NCBI RefSeq assembly: GCF_900141815.1
Contig: NZ_FQYR01000003.1
Location: 620,001-684,000 of the forward strand
Direction: 5' to 3'
DNA: 64,000 nt
Source: Rubritalea squalenifaciens DSM 18772
Lineage (GTDB): Bacteria > Verrucomicrobiota > Verrucomicrobiia > Verrucomicrobiales > Akkermansiaceae
This document shows, piece after piece, positions 1 through 8,627 of this stretch (its first letter is position 1; every line of letters starts with the position of its first letter). The position numbers were made by a program, and so were the translations under genes. Under the pieces are notes generated by a model. That model was not told the DNA's origin and did not search any database. It saw only the letters and a program-made list of their open reading frames with translations.

Positions 1-201
1 GGGCTTATTCAGCATGATATAGACAGGCTTTTTGTCCTGAAGGCACTCTCCGTTCACCACTACCTTAGTGAACTGCTTTACTTCGTGACGGGTATTCATT
101 TGAACCTCGTCATCAACGAGCACGGATCCTGCCGCCAGAAGTCTCTGGACCTCTTTGCGGCTCAATCTAGTACGTGCTGTCAGGAAGCGATCTAGTCTCA
201 T
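1..201 (-). CDS. RsuA-family pseudouridine synthase, N-terminal part
   Basis: The first 67 codons of a gene read leftwards out of the window. The start MRLDRFLTART, followed by LSRKEVQRLLAAGSV, is a typical S4 RNA-binding domain. It leads into VYIMLNKP, the entry to the RsuA/RluB/RluE catalytic domain, where the family has KPxG. These enzymes convert specific uridines of rRNA to pseudouridine in the cytoplasm. The catalytic Asp region lies outside the window, so RsuA (16S) cannot be separated from RluB or RluE. The start is the ATG at 199-201, divergent from the next gene with only 36 bp between the start codons, so the promoters must be compact or overlap coding sequence. Confidence 0.85.
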   Translation of the reverse strand, partial: MRLDRFLTARTRLSRKEVQRLLAAGSVLVDDEVQMNTRHEVKQFTKVVVNGECLQDKKPVYIMLNKP

Positions 202-237
202 TAACGGAGAGCATAGTTTTTTGGGAACGATGCACAA

Positions 238-1749
238 GTGTCTTGCAAATGTTTGGTGACTGTTTATGCATCAGCCCCGTTGCGTAATTTAATTACAGAC
301 CCAGCCTGGACCTATGAGGATCTAGGCGCACCCCTTCCAGATGACCGTCATGCCGTATCTGTCTGCCTGCCAACGTGGGATTCAGTGGTAGACTATGAGG
401 AAGGGCGTGACAAAGTAGTGAAGCGTCTCCGTTGCGGATATCCTCGATTTTTCAGGCATCCCGCTGTGGGGAGGCTCTTTGCGGCTGCCTCTGAGCAGCT
501 TGCTGTGGACTCCGAACGTGTGGTTCTGTTCCCGCACCGTGCGGCAGCTCAACGAGCCCTTCGTTTTGTTGAAAAACGAACTGGGGCGGCGGCTAGAGTG
601 GTGTCCTACGATGGCTTGCAGGCCTTGATTGTTCCTGAAGCTGTGTATGCCGTTGCGATGGAATACTGGCGCTATACTGGTGAAGTGGTCTCCAGTAGGC
701 AAGCGTTGGATGTTCTAGAGGGGGGCGGGCTCTGGAAGTATGATTCCAGTGAGCTGAGGCAAAGAGTCGCTGGGTTTGGTGATTATGATGCAGAGGATGT
801 CTTTCTCTATGAAAGTGGCATGTCTGGTGTGTTTTCGGTATTCCGTGCGGTAACTAGTCTTCTGCCTGGCCGTAAAACGCTTCAACTGGATTTTCCCTAT
901 GTGGATGTGCTCAAGATTCAGAACCATTTTGGTACTGGGGCAGTGTTCTTGAATGACGCCACAGGTGAGTCGTTCGATGAAGCTCTAAAGCGTATTCGTG
1001 ATGGTGAGTTTGCGGTCGTCTTCTGTGAGGTGCCCAGCAATCCATTGCTGAGAACAGTTGATCTGGCCAGAGTAAGCGCGGCCTGTAAGGAGGGGGGCGT
1101 GCCCTTGGCTGTGGATGATACCATCTGCAGCGTGCTCAATGTGGATGTAGCTCAATATGCCGACATTGTGACGACCAGCCTGACGAAATGGATCTCCGGT
1201 AAAGGCGATGTCATGGCAGGCGGTGTCCAGCTGGTGAAAACTAGCCGGTTTTATGGGGATCTGCGGGCGTTTTTTGATGACGATTGCCCGGAAGGGTGTC
1301 GACTCTATGCTGCTGATGCAGCAGTGCTTGATGAGAACTCGAAAGGTTTCAGGGAGCGCATGCAGCCAGTGAACGAGGCTGGAGAGGCGATTGCTGATTT
1401 TCTAGTCAGTCATCCAGCTGTCGATCAGGTCTGGTACCCCAAGCTCTCGACCACGGAGAATTACGAAGTCTTGCGCCGCGAGAATGGTGGCTTCGGGGGG
1501 CTGATATCCTTTACGATCAAAAATTCTAAGCGCTCAGCCAAGGTGTTTGATAGCTTGCAGTTGTCGAAGGGGCCGAGTCTGGGGACAGAATTCAGCCTGG
1601 CCTGTCCTTATACGCTTTTGGCTCACTATGATGAGCTGGACTGGGCGGGTGGATGTGGGGTTCCTAGTCACTTGATTCGCCTCTCAGTGGGTACTGAGGG
1701 TAGTGAGATTTTGATTTCGAAGCTCGAGGAAGCTCTCTCTGAGGCTTAA
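238..1749 (+). CDS. Cys/Met metabolism PLP-dependent enzyme (cystathionine gamma-synthase-like)
   Basis: This 503-residue protein belongs to the trans-sulfuration family of fold-type I PLP enzymes. The PLP lysine is expected at K317 in VTTSLTKWISG. Upstream are the glycine-rich YESGMSGVFSVFRAV segment and a VDDT Asp that should contact the cofactor nitrogen. The usual bacterial MetB/MetC is about 380-400 residues; this long form has about 150 extra N-terminal residues and resembles the long cystathionine gamma-synthases better known from fungi and some bacteria. The likely role is cystathionine formation or another gamma/beta substitution in methionine-cysteine metabolism; the exact substrate cannot be told. 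The start is GTG at 238; the ATG at 230 is out of frame and hits a stop after nine codons. Family assignment is firm, reaction is not. Confidence 0.85.
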   Translation: MSCKCLVTVYASAPLRNLITDPAWTYEDLGAPLPDDRHAVSVCLPTWDSVVDYEEGRDKVVKRLRCGYPRFFRHPAVGRLFAAASEQLAVDSERVVLFPHRAAAQRALRFVEKRTGAAARVVSYDGLQALIVPEAVYAVAMEYWRYTGEVVSSRQALDVLEGGGLWKYDSSELRQRVAGFGDYDAEDVFLYESGMSGVFSVFRAVTSLLPGRKTLQLDFPYVDVLKIQNHFGTGAVFLNDATGESFDEALKRIRDGEFAVVFCEVPSNPLLRTVDLARVSAACKEGGVPLAVDDTICSVLNVDVAQYADIVTTSLTKWISGKGDVMAGGVQLVKTSRFYGDLRAFFDDDCPEGCRLYAADAAVLDENSKGFRERMQPVNEAGEAIADFLVSHPAVDQVWYPKLSTTENYEVLRRENGGFGGLISFTIKNSKRSAKVFDSLQLSKGPSLGTEFSLACPYTLLAHYDELDWAGGCGVPSHLIRLSVGTEGSEILISKLEEALSEA

Positions 1750-1824
1750 TCGGCTGTTTTTGTTGATATTCACTTGATTTCGGGCGCTTCTGGCGCCAGC
1801 AATACAGCGTAACAAATTTGATTT

Positions 1825-2535
1825 ATGGGACGCGCATTTGAATACAGAAGAGCCTCAAAGGAGAAACGTTGGGATAAAATGTCCAAGTTGTTCCCTAAGT
1901 TGGCTCGAGCCATTACCATGGCAGCTAAAGAGGGGGGGGATGATCCGGATACGAACGCTAAGCTTCGTGCAGCCATTGCTACAGCCAAGGCTGAGAATAT
2001 GCCCAAAGATAACATCGATAAGGCGATTACCCGGGCAGCAGGTAAGGATGCGGATACATTTACCGAAGTGAACTACGAAGGTAAAGGGCCGCACGGTGTT
2101 CTTCTTTATGTCGAATGCGCCACTGATAACAATACGCGAACCTTTTCTAACATTCGTACGATCTTCAATAAATCTGGTGGCCAGCTGATGAATAGTGGTG
2201 GGCTGGATTTCCTCTTTTCCAGAAAGGCTGTGATTGAGTTCAAGAAGCCTGAAGGTATGGAGCTAGACGAGGTGGAGCTGGAGCTCATCGATCATGGTCT
2301 CGAAGAATTGGATGCAGAGGGAAATGAATGCACAGTCTATGGTGATTTCACTGACTTTGGCAGACTTTCCAAGGCGTGCGAGGATCTCGGACTTGAGGTG
2401 ACCAAGGCTAACCTCCAGAGGATACCTAACAATCCTACTGAATTTTCCGAAGAGCAAATCGCTGAAATTGAAGAAGTCATTGATAAGCTGGAAGATGACG
2501 ACGACGTGCAAAGCGTCTACACTAATATTGCCTAA
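1825..2535 (+). CDS. yebC: YebC/PmpR family protein
   Basis: A 236-residue YebC/TACO1 family protein of normal length (about 240). The N-terminus [19 protein letters not shown], the [20 protein letters not shown] segment and the [12 protein letters not shown]-like region are family hallmarks. Members were described as DNA-binding transcriptional regulators (PmpR) and more recently as ribosome-associated factors that help translate difficult proline stretches; the sequence does not choose between these. It lies 75 bp downstream of the Cys/Met enzyme on the same strand with no visible terminator between them. The start is the ATG at 1825. Confidence 0.93.
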   Translation: MGRAFEYRRASKEKRWDKMSKLFPKLARAITMAAKEGGDDPDTNAKLRAAIATAKAENMPKDNIDKAITRAAGKDADTFTEVNYEGKGPHGVLLYVECATDNNTRTFSNIRTIFNKSGGQLMNSGGLDFLFSRKAVIEFKKPEGMELDEVELELIDHGLEELDAEGNECTVYGDFTDFGRLSKACEDLGLEVTKANLQRIPNNPTEFSEEQIAEIEEVIDKLEDDDDVQSVYTNIA

Positions 2536-2673
2536 CACGACCAGGCTATTGCAGGGGCTGGGTAGAGAATCTGCCCAGCAATCACGATGTTGCATTGTGA
2601 TTTCCTGATCTATCGCTTAGAGTGCAGAAATAGCTGGTTCAGGAAAAACTCAATCAGCGGTAGTTGGATCTCA

Positions 2674-4014
2674 ATGAAGAAGGTACAAAGTCCAAAAGCA
2701 GCGGAAGCATCCAAAATTTTGTTGGTGCTTGCTAGTGCTGTTCTAGTGGTGGCTGGAATGAAGGCTGCGGCAGACTTCATTGTGCCTGTGTTGTTGGCAT
2801 TTTTCATTGCCACGGTCAGTTTTCCTATCACCAATTGGCTGCGAGAGCATGGTTTCCCTCGATTTCTAGCAGTCGTGGTCACTGTGCTGGTGGACTTTGC
2901 CTTTCTGGCTGGGGTTGTGGTCGTTGGGATTATTTTGGTTAGTGAGCTGCAGACCAAGTGGAGTAATAAGTATCAGTTCATTACCCGCGACCGTATTACG
3001 GTGATGGCTGAATCCACTAGCAGTTTGATGGATAGGTGGGGGATCAAGGAGGCTGAGGGGGCGAGCAGCCCAGCAGAGGCTAGCGGTGCTGATGAAGCCC
3101 TGGATGACAGTCTACCCAGTGGGGGGGCTCCTATTCCTGTACCTGCAGACGCCGACAATAGTCCAGTGAGCGGGGATGTTGTGGCAGGAGATCTGCATTC
3201 ACCGATTGGTCCCCAGACTGATGGAGTGGATATGCTTTTTAATCAGCTGCTCAAGAGTCTCAGTGTGGGCACTGTCTGGGCCTTGGGGACTGACTTCTTG
3301 TGGAAGATGATCAGTTTTCTAGGGACCTCCTTTGTGGTGCTTCTCCTGACTGTTTTTATGCTGAGCGAGGCGAGGATGTTTGGCCGGCGATTTAATGCGA
3401 TTTGTGAGGCGCAGGGGCCCAATCTGCAAAGAATGCTCAGCGCCACCAAAGACATCCAGCGTTATCTGGGTATCAAGACCATGATTAGTCTAATGACTGG
3501 TTTCCTGGCGGGAATGCTCTGCTGGGGGATGGGTTTGGATTTGCCGTTACTGTGGGGGATTTTAGCCTTCGCTCTGAATTTTATACCTGCTGTGGGTTCT
3601 GTGATCGCTGGTATTCCTCCTGTGCTGTTGTCCTTGTTGCTGACGGGAGATTGGAAGCAGGCCACGATGGTGGGACTAGGCTATCTTCTTATCAATGGAT
3701 TCCTTGGAAACTTTCTTGAGCCCATGCTTCTTGGGAGGAGATTTGGTATTTCTACCCTAGTTGTCGTTATCTCTGTAATTTTCTGGGGCTGGATATGGGG
3801 ACCCGTGGGTATGCTCCTTGCGGTCCCATTGACCATGCTACTCAAGGTGGCTATGGACAATAGCTCCGATTTTCGTTGGATCGCAGTGGCGATTAGCAAG
3901 GAGAATAAGGGCTTCGGTGTTCACGATGAGAAGCTCATCAAGGAAGCTGTTCAGACGGCTGCGGAGTCCAAGCGTAAAAAACTGGCGCAGCAAGACGGGC
4001 ATTTGGAGGCCTAG
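2674..4014 (+). CDS. AI-2E family transporter (YdiK/PerM-like permease)
   Basis: A 446-residue inner-membrane protein of the AI-2E transporter (UPF0118) family. Hydrophobic segments near residues 13-50 and 60-85 are followed by a soluble stretch, then C-terminal membrane segments with family features such as LLWGILAFALNFIPAVGSVIAG and a GNFLEPMLLGRRFGI motif close to the family's N-x-hydrophobic-EP signature. Residues about 125-195 form an unusual acidic, Ser/Pro/Ala/Asp-rich insertion between membrane segments that looks disordered. The family includes exporters and Na+/H+ antiporters; substrate unknown. An in-frame extension to 2587 is open but hydrophilic and atypical, so the ATG at 2674 (MKKVQSPKAAEA) is preferred. 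Confidence 0.87.
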   Translation: MKKVQSPKAAEASKILLVLASAVLVVAGMKAAADFIVPVLLAFFIATVSFPITNWLREHGFPRFLAVVVTVLVDFAFLAGVVVVGIILVSELQTKWSNKYQFITRDRITVMAESTSSLMDRWGIKEAEGASSPAEASGADEALDDSLPSGGAPIPVPADADNSPVSGDVVAGDLHSPIGPQTDGVDMLFNQLLKSLSVGTVWALGTDFLWKMISFLGTSFVVLLLTVFMLSEARMFGRRFNAICEAQGPNLQRMLSATKDIQRYLGIKTMISLMTGFLAGMLCWGMGLDLPLLWGILAFALNFIPAVGSVIAGIPPVLLSLLLTGDWKQATMVGLGYLLINGFLGNFLEPMLLGRRFGISTLVVVISVIFWGWIWGPVGMLLAVPLTMLLKVAMDNSSDFRWIAVAISKENKGFGVHDEKLIKEAVQTAAESKRKKLAQQDGHLEA

Positions 4015-4067
4015 GTTTGCTTGTGTACTGCCAGAGGCATTATGGCGCCTCAATGCTGGTTACTGAT

Positions 4068-4742
4068 TTACCGGTTCAGTGTGATCCAGAGTCTGTCAAA
4101 CTCAACCTGAAATCGCTCTAGTATGGAGGGGTGGTTGGTGACTGTGATGTTTTCGTTATTCTCGGTGCTGGCGGCACGTGTCCAGTTGTAGCTCCCGTTT
4201 AGTAGCTTGATCCCGTCTGAAATGGCGAATTTATGGTGCATGTGGGCTGACGTACGGTCATAGACGCACTCAATGCCATACTTGGAGAGGTGTTCGAGGT
4301 CTGAGCCTAGGTCTTCAGATTTATCGTCATCTGAAATAACGCGGATTTTTACTCCACGTTGGTGGGCTTGCTCGAGGCGCTCTACAATACGGTTGTCCGT
4401 AATGGTGAAGACGCAGATGTCTAGTGTGCGTTGGCTTTCAGCAATGAATCGGCGGATCCTGTGAAGGCAATCTTCTCCGGGGCTAAAGTAGGCGTCGGAT
4501 TTGATTTCATTCTCCGAAGCGTAGAGAAGTTTGATGACACCCTCCAGCCATTCCATGGAGGCAGGTTCACCGATTTCACCAATGACTTTGGTGGCTAGCC
4601 GGTAGGCAAGTTTGCGAACAATGGCCTGTTCAGCCGTATTCCCTTGGATGGCTTGGAGCAGAGCCTTGAGCTCCTTGCGCTCACTGCGTGAAATAGCAAA
4701 ATCTTCCAGTGAGGCTTCGAGAGCTCTTTGAATCTCCTCCAT
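4068..4742 (-). CDS. Phospholipase D-fold protein with single HKD motif
   Basis: This 224-residue protein has a helical N-terminal part (about residues 1-75, not recognised) and a C-terminal PLD domain with one HxKx4D motif, HHKFAISD, followed by GSYNWT. It also has FTITDNRIVERLEQAHQRGVKIRVISDD, as in the Nuc/MitoPLD/Zucchini group. Single-HKD members work as dimers and are usually nucleases or phosphodiesterases. There is no signal peptide, so it is probably cytoplasmic. It starts 24 bp after the lepA stop on the same strand and is probably cotranscribed with it. Fold and catalytic motif are clear; the substrate is not. Confidence 0.85.
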   Translation of the reverse strand: MEEIQRALEASLEDFAISRSERKELKALLQAIQGNTAEQAIVRKLAYRLATKVIGEIGEPASMEWLEGVIKLLYASENEIKSDAYFSPGEDCLHRIRRFIAESQRTLDICVFTITDNRIVERLEQAHQRGVKIRVISDDDKSEDLGSDLEHLSKYGIECVYDRTSAHMHHKFAISDGIKLLNGSYNWTRAASTENNENITVTNHPSILERFQVEFDRLWITLNR

Positions 4743-4766
4743 GGGATAAGGTGAAGAAGGTAAAGA

Positions 4767-6563
4767 TTAGTCGTTCTTGAGAACGCGGATGAAGGCATCC
4801 TGTGGGATGTTGACCTTGCCGATTGCTTTCATCTTTGCCTTACCTTTCTTCTGCTTCTCCAGAAGCTTGCGCTTACGGGAAATGTCACCACCGTAACACT
4901 TAGCGGTTACGTTCTTACGCATGGCTGAGATGGATTCACGGGCGATGATCTTTCCTCCGATGGCGGCCTGAATGGCAACCACGAAAAGCTGTTGTGGAAT
5001 GACCTCCTTAAGGCGTGTTGCCAGTTTGCGGCCGTAGGATTCTGCCTTGTCACGGTGAACAATGGTGGCAAAGGCGTCTACTGGTTCGCCGGCAATGAGC
5101 ATGTCCATTTTGACCATCTTGGCTGCGCGATATCCGTTGTGCTCATAGTCCATGGAGCCATAACCGCGGGTCATGGATTTGAGGCGGTCATTGAAATCAA
5201 CGAGGATCTCGGAAAGAGGAAGGTTGCAGGTGAGCATCACTCGTAGATCATCGATGGTCTCGGTGTTCTCCATTTCACCACGTTTGTCCATGACGAGTTT
5301 CATGAGGTCACCGATGTAGTCGCCTGGAGTCATGATGTAGACGCGCACCATCGGTTCGCGGATTTCTTGGATGGCTTGTGAGTCAGGGAGCATGCATGGG
5401 TTGTCCACGATGATTTCTTCTCCGTTGGTGAGGCTTACCTCATAGATAACGGATGGATAGGTGGAGATGATGTCCATGTTGAACTCACGGCGAAGGCGCT
5501 CCTGGATAATCTCCATGTGGAGCAAGCCAAGGAATCCGCAGCGGAAACCAAAGCCGAGTGCGGCAGAGGATTCGGCCATGAAGGAGAAGGCTGCGTCGTT
5601 AATTTGTAGTTTGGCTACCGCGGCCTTGAGGGCTTCGAAGTCTGAGGTGTCCACCGGGTAGATGCCTGCGAATACCATAGGCTGGATCTCTTTGAATCCC
5701 GGCAAAGGATCTGAACAAGGATTAGAAGACTCGGTCATGGTGTCACCAATCTTGACGTCACTGGCTGACTTCATGTTGGCAATGACATAGCCAACATCGC
5801 CCGCGACGAGTTCGTCACGTTTGGTCATAGCCGGGGTGAAAACACCGACTTCCTTGATCTCGTAGTTGTTCGGGGTGTGGAAGAACTTGATCTTGGTGCC
5901 GCGGCGCATGCTGCCGGAGATAACTCGTACGTAGGATACGACACCTCGGAAGTTGTCGTACACGGAGTCGAAAACGGATGCGCGGAGCTTGTTGTCTTCG
6001 GGTTGCACGGGTGCGGGAATGCGCTCTACGATGGCTTCAAGAATATCCTCGATACCGATGCCATTTTTCGCGGATGCGGGAATGGCTTCTTCGGCGGGAA
6101 TGCAGACGATGTCTTCAAGCTGCTTGTGAACCTTTGGGAGATCGGCGGAGGGGAGGTCGATCTTATTGATGACCGGGATGATCGTTAGCTCTTGTTCGTT
6201 TGCGAGGTGCAGGTTGGCCAGTGTCTGGGCTTCTACACCTTGGGCGGCATCTACAATGAGTAGGGCGCCTTCGCAGGCTGCAAGTGAGCGAGATACTTCG
6301 TAGGAGAAGTCAACGTGACCGGGAGTGTCCAGCAGGTTGAGCTGATATGTTTTCCCGTCTTTCGCCGGATAGTACATGGAAACCGGGTGAGACTTAATGG
6401 TGATGCCACGCTCACGCTCAAGATCCATGGCATCAAGAAGTTGGTCCTGCTTCTCGCGCTCTGAAATCGTCTGGGTGAATTCCAGTAGACGGTCAGACAG
6501 GGTAGTCTTGCCGTGGTCGATGTGTGCGATGATGGAAAAGTTTCTGGTGAGCTCTAGTGACAT
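4767..6563 (-). CDS. lepA: Elongation factor 4 (LepA)
   Basis: A 598-residue translational GTPase of standard LepA length. The G1 loop AHIDHGKTT lies at residues 13-21, followed by RERGITIKS (G2), DTPGHVDF (G3) and NKIDLP (G4). The C-terminus carries the LepA-specific tail with KKGKAKMKAIGKVNIPQDAF. The protein binds ribosomes and promotes back-translocation or helps ribosome biogenesis under stress. It is the first gene of a probable two-gene unit with the PLD-fold gene. No good Shine-Dalgarno is seen before the ATG at 6561-6563. Confidence 0.97.
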   Translation of the reverse strand: MSLELTRNFSIIAHIDHGKTTLSDRLLEFTQTISEREKQDQLLDAMDLERERGITIKSHPVSMYYPAKDGKTYQLNLLDTPGHVDFSYEVSRSLAACEGALLIVDAAQGVEAQTLANLHLANEQELTIIPVINKIDLPSADLPKVHKQLEDIVCIPAEEAIPASAKNGIGIEDILEAIVERIPAPVQPEDNKLRASVFDSVYDNFRGVVSYVRVISGSMRRGTKIKFFHTPNNYEIKEVGVFTPAMTKRDELVAGDVGYVIANMKSASDVKIGDTMTESSNPCSDPLPGFKEIQPMVFAGIYPVDTSDFEALKAAVAKLQINDAAFSFMAESSAALGFGFRCGFLGLLHMEIIQERLRREFNMDIISTYPSVIYEVSLTNGEEIIVDNPCMLPDSQAIQEIREPMVRVYIMTPGDYIGDLMKLVMDKRGEMENTETIDDLRVMLTCNLPLSEILVDFNDRLKSMTRGYGSMDYEHNGYRAAKMVKMDMLIAGEPVDAFATIVHRDKAESYGRKLATRLKEVIPQQLFVVAIQAAIGGKIIARESISAMRKNVTAKCYGGDISRKRKLLEKQKKGKAKMKAIGKVNIPQDAFIRVLKND

Positions 6564-6652
6564 AGATCAGTCTTCTGTAATCGGTGCGGGAACAAACCCC
6601 AAAGTAATAGGAATTTACAGTAAAAAATGACTTCGGGATAAGGAAATACCTC

Positions 6653-6685
6653 GAAAAATACGGGTAGTCACCTTCAACTACCCGT
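6653..6685 (-). terminator. Rho-independent terminator after the OmpA-like gene
   Basis: A perfect 9-bp stem, ACGGGTAGT (6660-6668) with ACTACCCGT (6677-6685), has an 8-nt loop. Read on the minus strand it is followed at once by ATTTTT (6660 down to 6655). It sits 15 bp beyond the stop of the OmpA-like gene and about 90 bp before the lepA start, so it should separate the two units. Confidence 0.85.
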
Positions 6686-6699
6686 TCGAAGACAATCAC

Positions 6700-7902
6700 T
6701 TACTTGCGGATTTCCCAGATCTCACAGATTTGGTTCTCGCCTGCAGTAGCAGAAAATCTACCAGTTTGACCTAAATACACCGCGTGAACATTGCCTTTTT
6801 GCTCCAAGAGGTGGTGAACCACGGAGGCTGTTGTAGCTGATCGGCGAGCGGAGAGTTCACGGTTCTGGTCTTCATCGCCAGTTTTAGAGGCGTAGCCAAC
6901 AATGAGAATGTCAGCGTCTGGGTTGATATCCGCCAGTCTGTCTCTGATGTCGGCTTGGTCTGCAAAGCCCACGGTAGATTTCCCGGTTTCAAATTGAACG
7001 CTCTTTACGACGCGGGCCTTGAGCTGCTCCCCGATACGAGTGTAGGCAGACTTGAGCTGATCTTCATTCAGGTCATCCAGCTTTTCCAGCTCACGATAGA
7101 GTTTGGCTGCTGCTGGAAGTAGCTTATCAGCTGACTGCACGTAGAGTCGCTCTCTGTCAATTTCGGCCCGTAGCTGTTGTAAGGTCAACTTGAGAGTCTC
7201 GTTCTCCGGCTTGAGTTTAGCGAGCTGGTCCTTAAGGGACTGGACTTCACTCGGGCTGATCATGGTGTTCTTCAGGGCTGTCAGCTCGGCGACTTTGGTC
7301 TCCAAGTCTTTATTGCGGAGTAGGGCGTTATTGAGTTCTTTGCTAATCTCCGTGAATTGGGAATCTTCGGGTCTGGAGCCGAGTTCGGCGATTTGTTGGT
7401 CTTTATGTGCAAGCTGGGCGCTAAGATCGCTGATTTGCTGTTTGAGGAAAGTCACCTGGCCCTGCTGAGATTGTACCTGAGAGAGTTGGTTGCGTAGTTT
7501 GGTGGACTCTGCACCGTGCCTCTCGTTGATCGTGATGCTGGCTTCAAGCTCTGCTCTTAGCTGGCGTAACTCACGGTCCTTATCGCTCAATGATTTTTGT
7601 AAGTTGTAGGCGGATTCCTTGAGGGTGAGAGCGTCTTTACTGATCTTGTCAGCCAGTTCGTCGAGGGATTCGTGGTTCTCGGGGATATTGTAGCCCTGTT
7701 CTCTCATTTCACGTTCCTGTTCTTCCACTCTTTGCTTGAGTGCGCTCAATTTATCGTCTGCGCTTCCTGGTTGGGATTGGTCGTTGATATTGAGAATAAC
7801 GAGAATTCCAACAAGAATCAGGAGCGCGAGTAGCACGATGACAATCGTGTTTTGCCCGCCAGATGTTGTCTGGGTGGGTGTATTGGGTTTGGTATCAGCC
7901 AT
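6700..7902 (-). CDS. Membrane-anchored coiled-coil protein with OmpA-like domain
   Basis: This 400-residue protein has a short Thr/Pro-rich cytoplasmic start, one membrane segment at about residues 21-41 and a long charged coiled coil from about 50 to 270. The C-terminal domain (about 290-400) has the OmpA/MotB pattern ILIVGYASKTGDEDQNRELSARRS, which in that family binds peptidoglycan. The topology suggests an inner-membrane anchor spanning the periplasm to the cell wall. No beta-barrel is present. It follows the tsaD-HAD pair by 70 bp and ends at a clear terminator. Specific function unknown. Confidence 0.83.
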   Translation of the reverse strand: MADTKPNTPTQTTSGGQNTIVIVLLALLILVGILVILNINDQSQPGSADDKLSALKQRVEEQEREMREQGYNIPENHESLDELADKISKDALTLKESAYNLQKSLSDKDRELRQLRAELEASITINERHGAESTKLRNQLSQVQSQQGQVTFLKQQISDLSAQLAHKDQQIAELGSRPEDSQFTEISKELNNALLRNKDLETKVAELTALKNTMISPSEVQSLKDQLAKLKPENETLKLTLQQLRAEIDRERLYVQSADKLLPAAAKLYRELEKLDDLNEDQLKSAYTRIGEQLKARVVKSVQFETGKSTVGFADQADIRDRLADINPDADILIVGYASKTGDEDQNRELSARRSATTASVVHHLLEQKGNVHAVYLGQTGRFSATAGENQICEIWEIRK

Positions 7903-7972
7903 AATGGATCTAAGTAGGTGTGCTGCTACTTAAAGTTTTCTGCTGCATCAGGCAAGAAGAGAGAGTGCAAGA

Positions 7973-8623
7973 TCACAGAAGACTGTTCCGATAATCGTGG
8001 ATTGCCGTGATTAGTTCGGCTGGGTCATCAATGAGGTAGTCCGGGGCTGAACTGGCTAGAACTTGTTTAGCATTAAATCCCCATGATACAGAGATGATGG
8101 GGACTCCTGCACGCTTGCAGGCTTTGATGTCGCGGACTTCATCGCCTACGTAAAGAAGGTGCTCAGGCTGGCAAGAAAAAGTCCGGCAAATGGAGCGTAA
8201 GTGTTTTGCTTTGCCTGTTAACTTGGATGTGGAGCTCACAAAGCTGAAGTGTTCTTCGAGTCCATGTGATTTGAGGAAGAGATTGACGTTTTCCTCACTA
8301 TTTGAAGTGAGGATCCCGCAGTGGATCTCTTGCTCCCGCAGGAGGGGGAGGATATCTCCAATGCCTTCAATTAAGGGAAGAGACGCTATACGCTCTTTCA
8401 GGAGTCGAGTGCCTTTGGAGATGAGAATAGGGACAAGCAGCTTGCTGATACCCAAATGCTTGAGCAGCTCATTGAGCTGCATTTCTCGAAGCGATGGAAT
8501 GTGTTCCTTCTCTACCTCCTTGAATCCATATTCCGATGACAGATGGTTGAGGATGTTGCGGCCCTCTTCCATGGTATCTGCAATGGTGCCGTCAAAATCA
8601 AAAACAATGGTGCGAAGGGGCAT
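7973..8623 (-). CDS. HAD-superfamily phosphatase (phosphoglycolate phosphatase-like)
   Basis: A 216-residue HAD hydrolase. Motif I is FDFDGTIADT with nucleophile D9 and acid/base D11; ILTSNSEENV supplies motif II; LYVGDEVRDIKACKRAGV supplies motif IV, in which VGDEVRD is typical of the Gph/PpaX group. Helical cap residues lie at about 20-85. The probable reaction is hydrolysis of a small phosphate ester such as 2-phosphoglycolate, but substrates of this group cannot be predicted from motifs. The ATG is 4 bp after the tsaD stop, indicating a shared transcript. Confidence 0.85.
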   Translation of the reverse strand: MPLRTIVFDFDGTIADTMEEGRNILNHLSSEYGFKEVEKEHIPSLREMQLNELLKHLGISKLLVPILISKGTRLLKERIASLPLIEGIGDILPLLREQEIHCGILTSNSEENVNLFLKSHGLEEHFSFVSSTSKLTGKAKHLRSICRTFSCQPEHLLYVGDEVRDIKACKRAGVPIISVSWGFNAKQVLASSAPDYLIDDPAELITAIHDYRNSLL

Positions 8624-8627
8624 GTGT

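Noticed and set aside
2557-2579. Hairpin GCTGGG / CCCAGC after yebC
   Set aside because: Six base pairs with an 11-nt loop and no T-tract; not distinguishable from chance.
4020-4065. Short inverted repeat GAGGC/GCCTC between the permease and PLD genes
   Set aside because: Only five base pairs and no T-tract; too weak to call a terminator even though the genes converge here.
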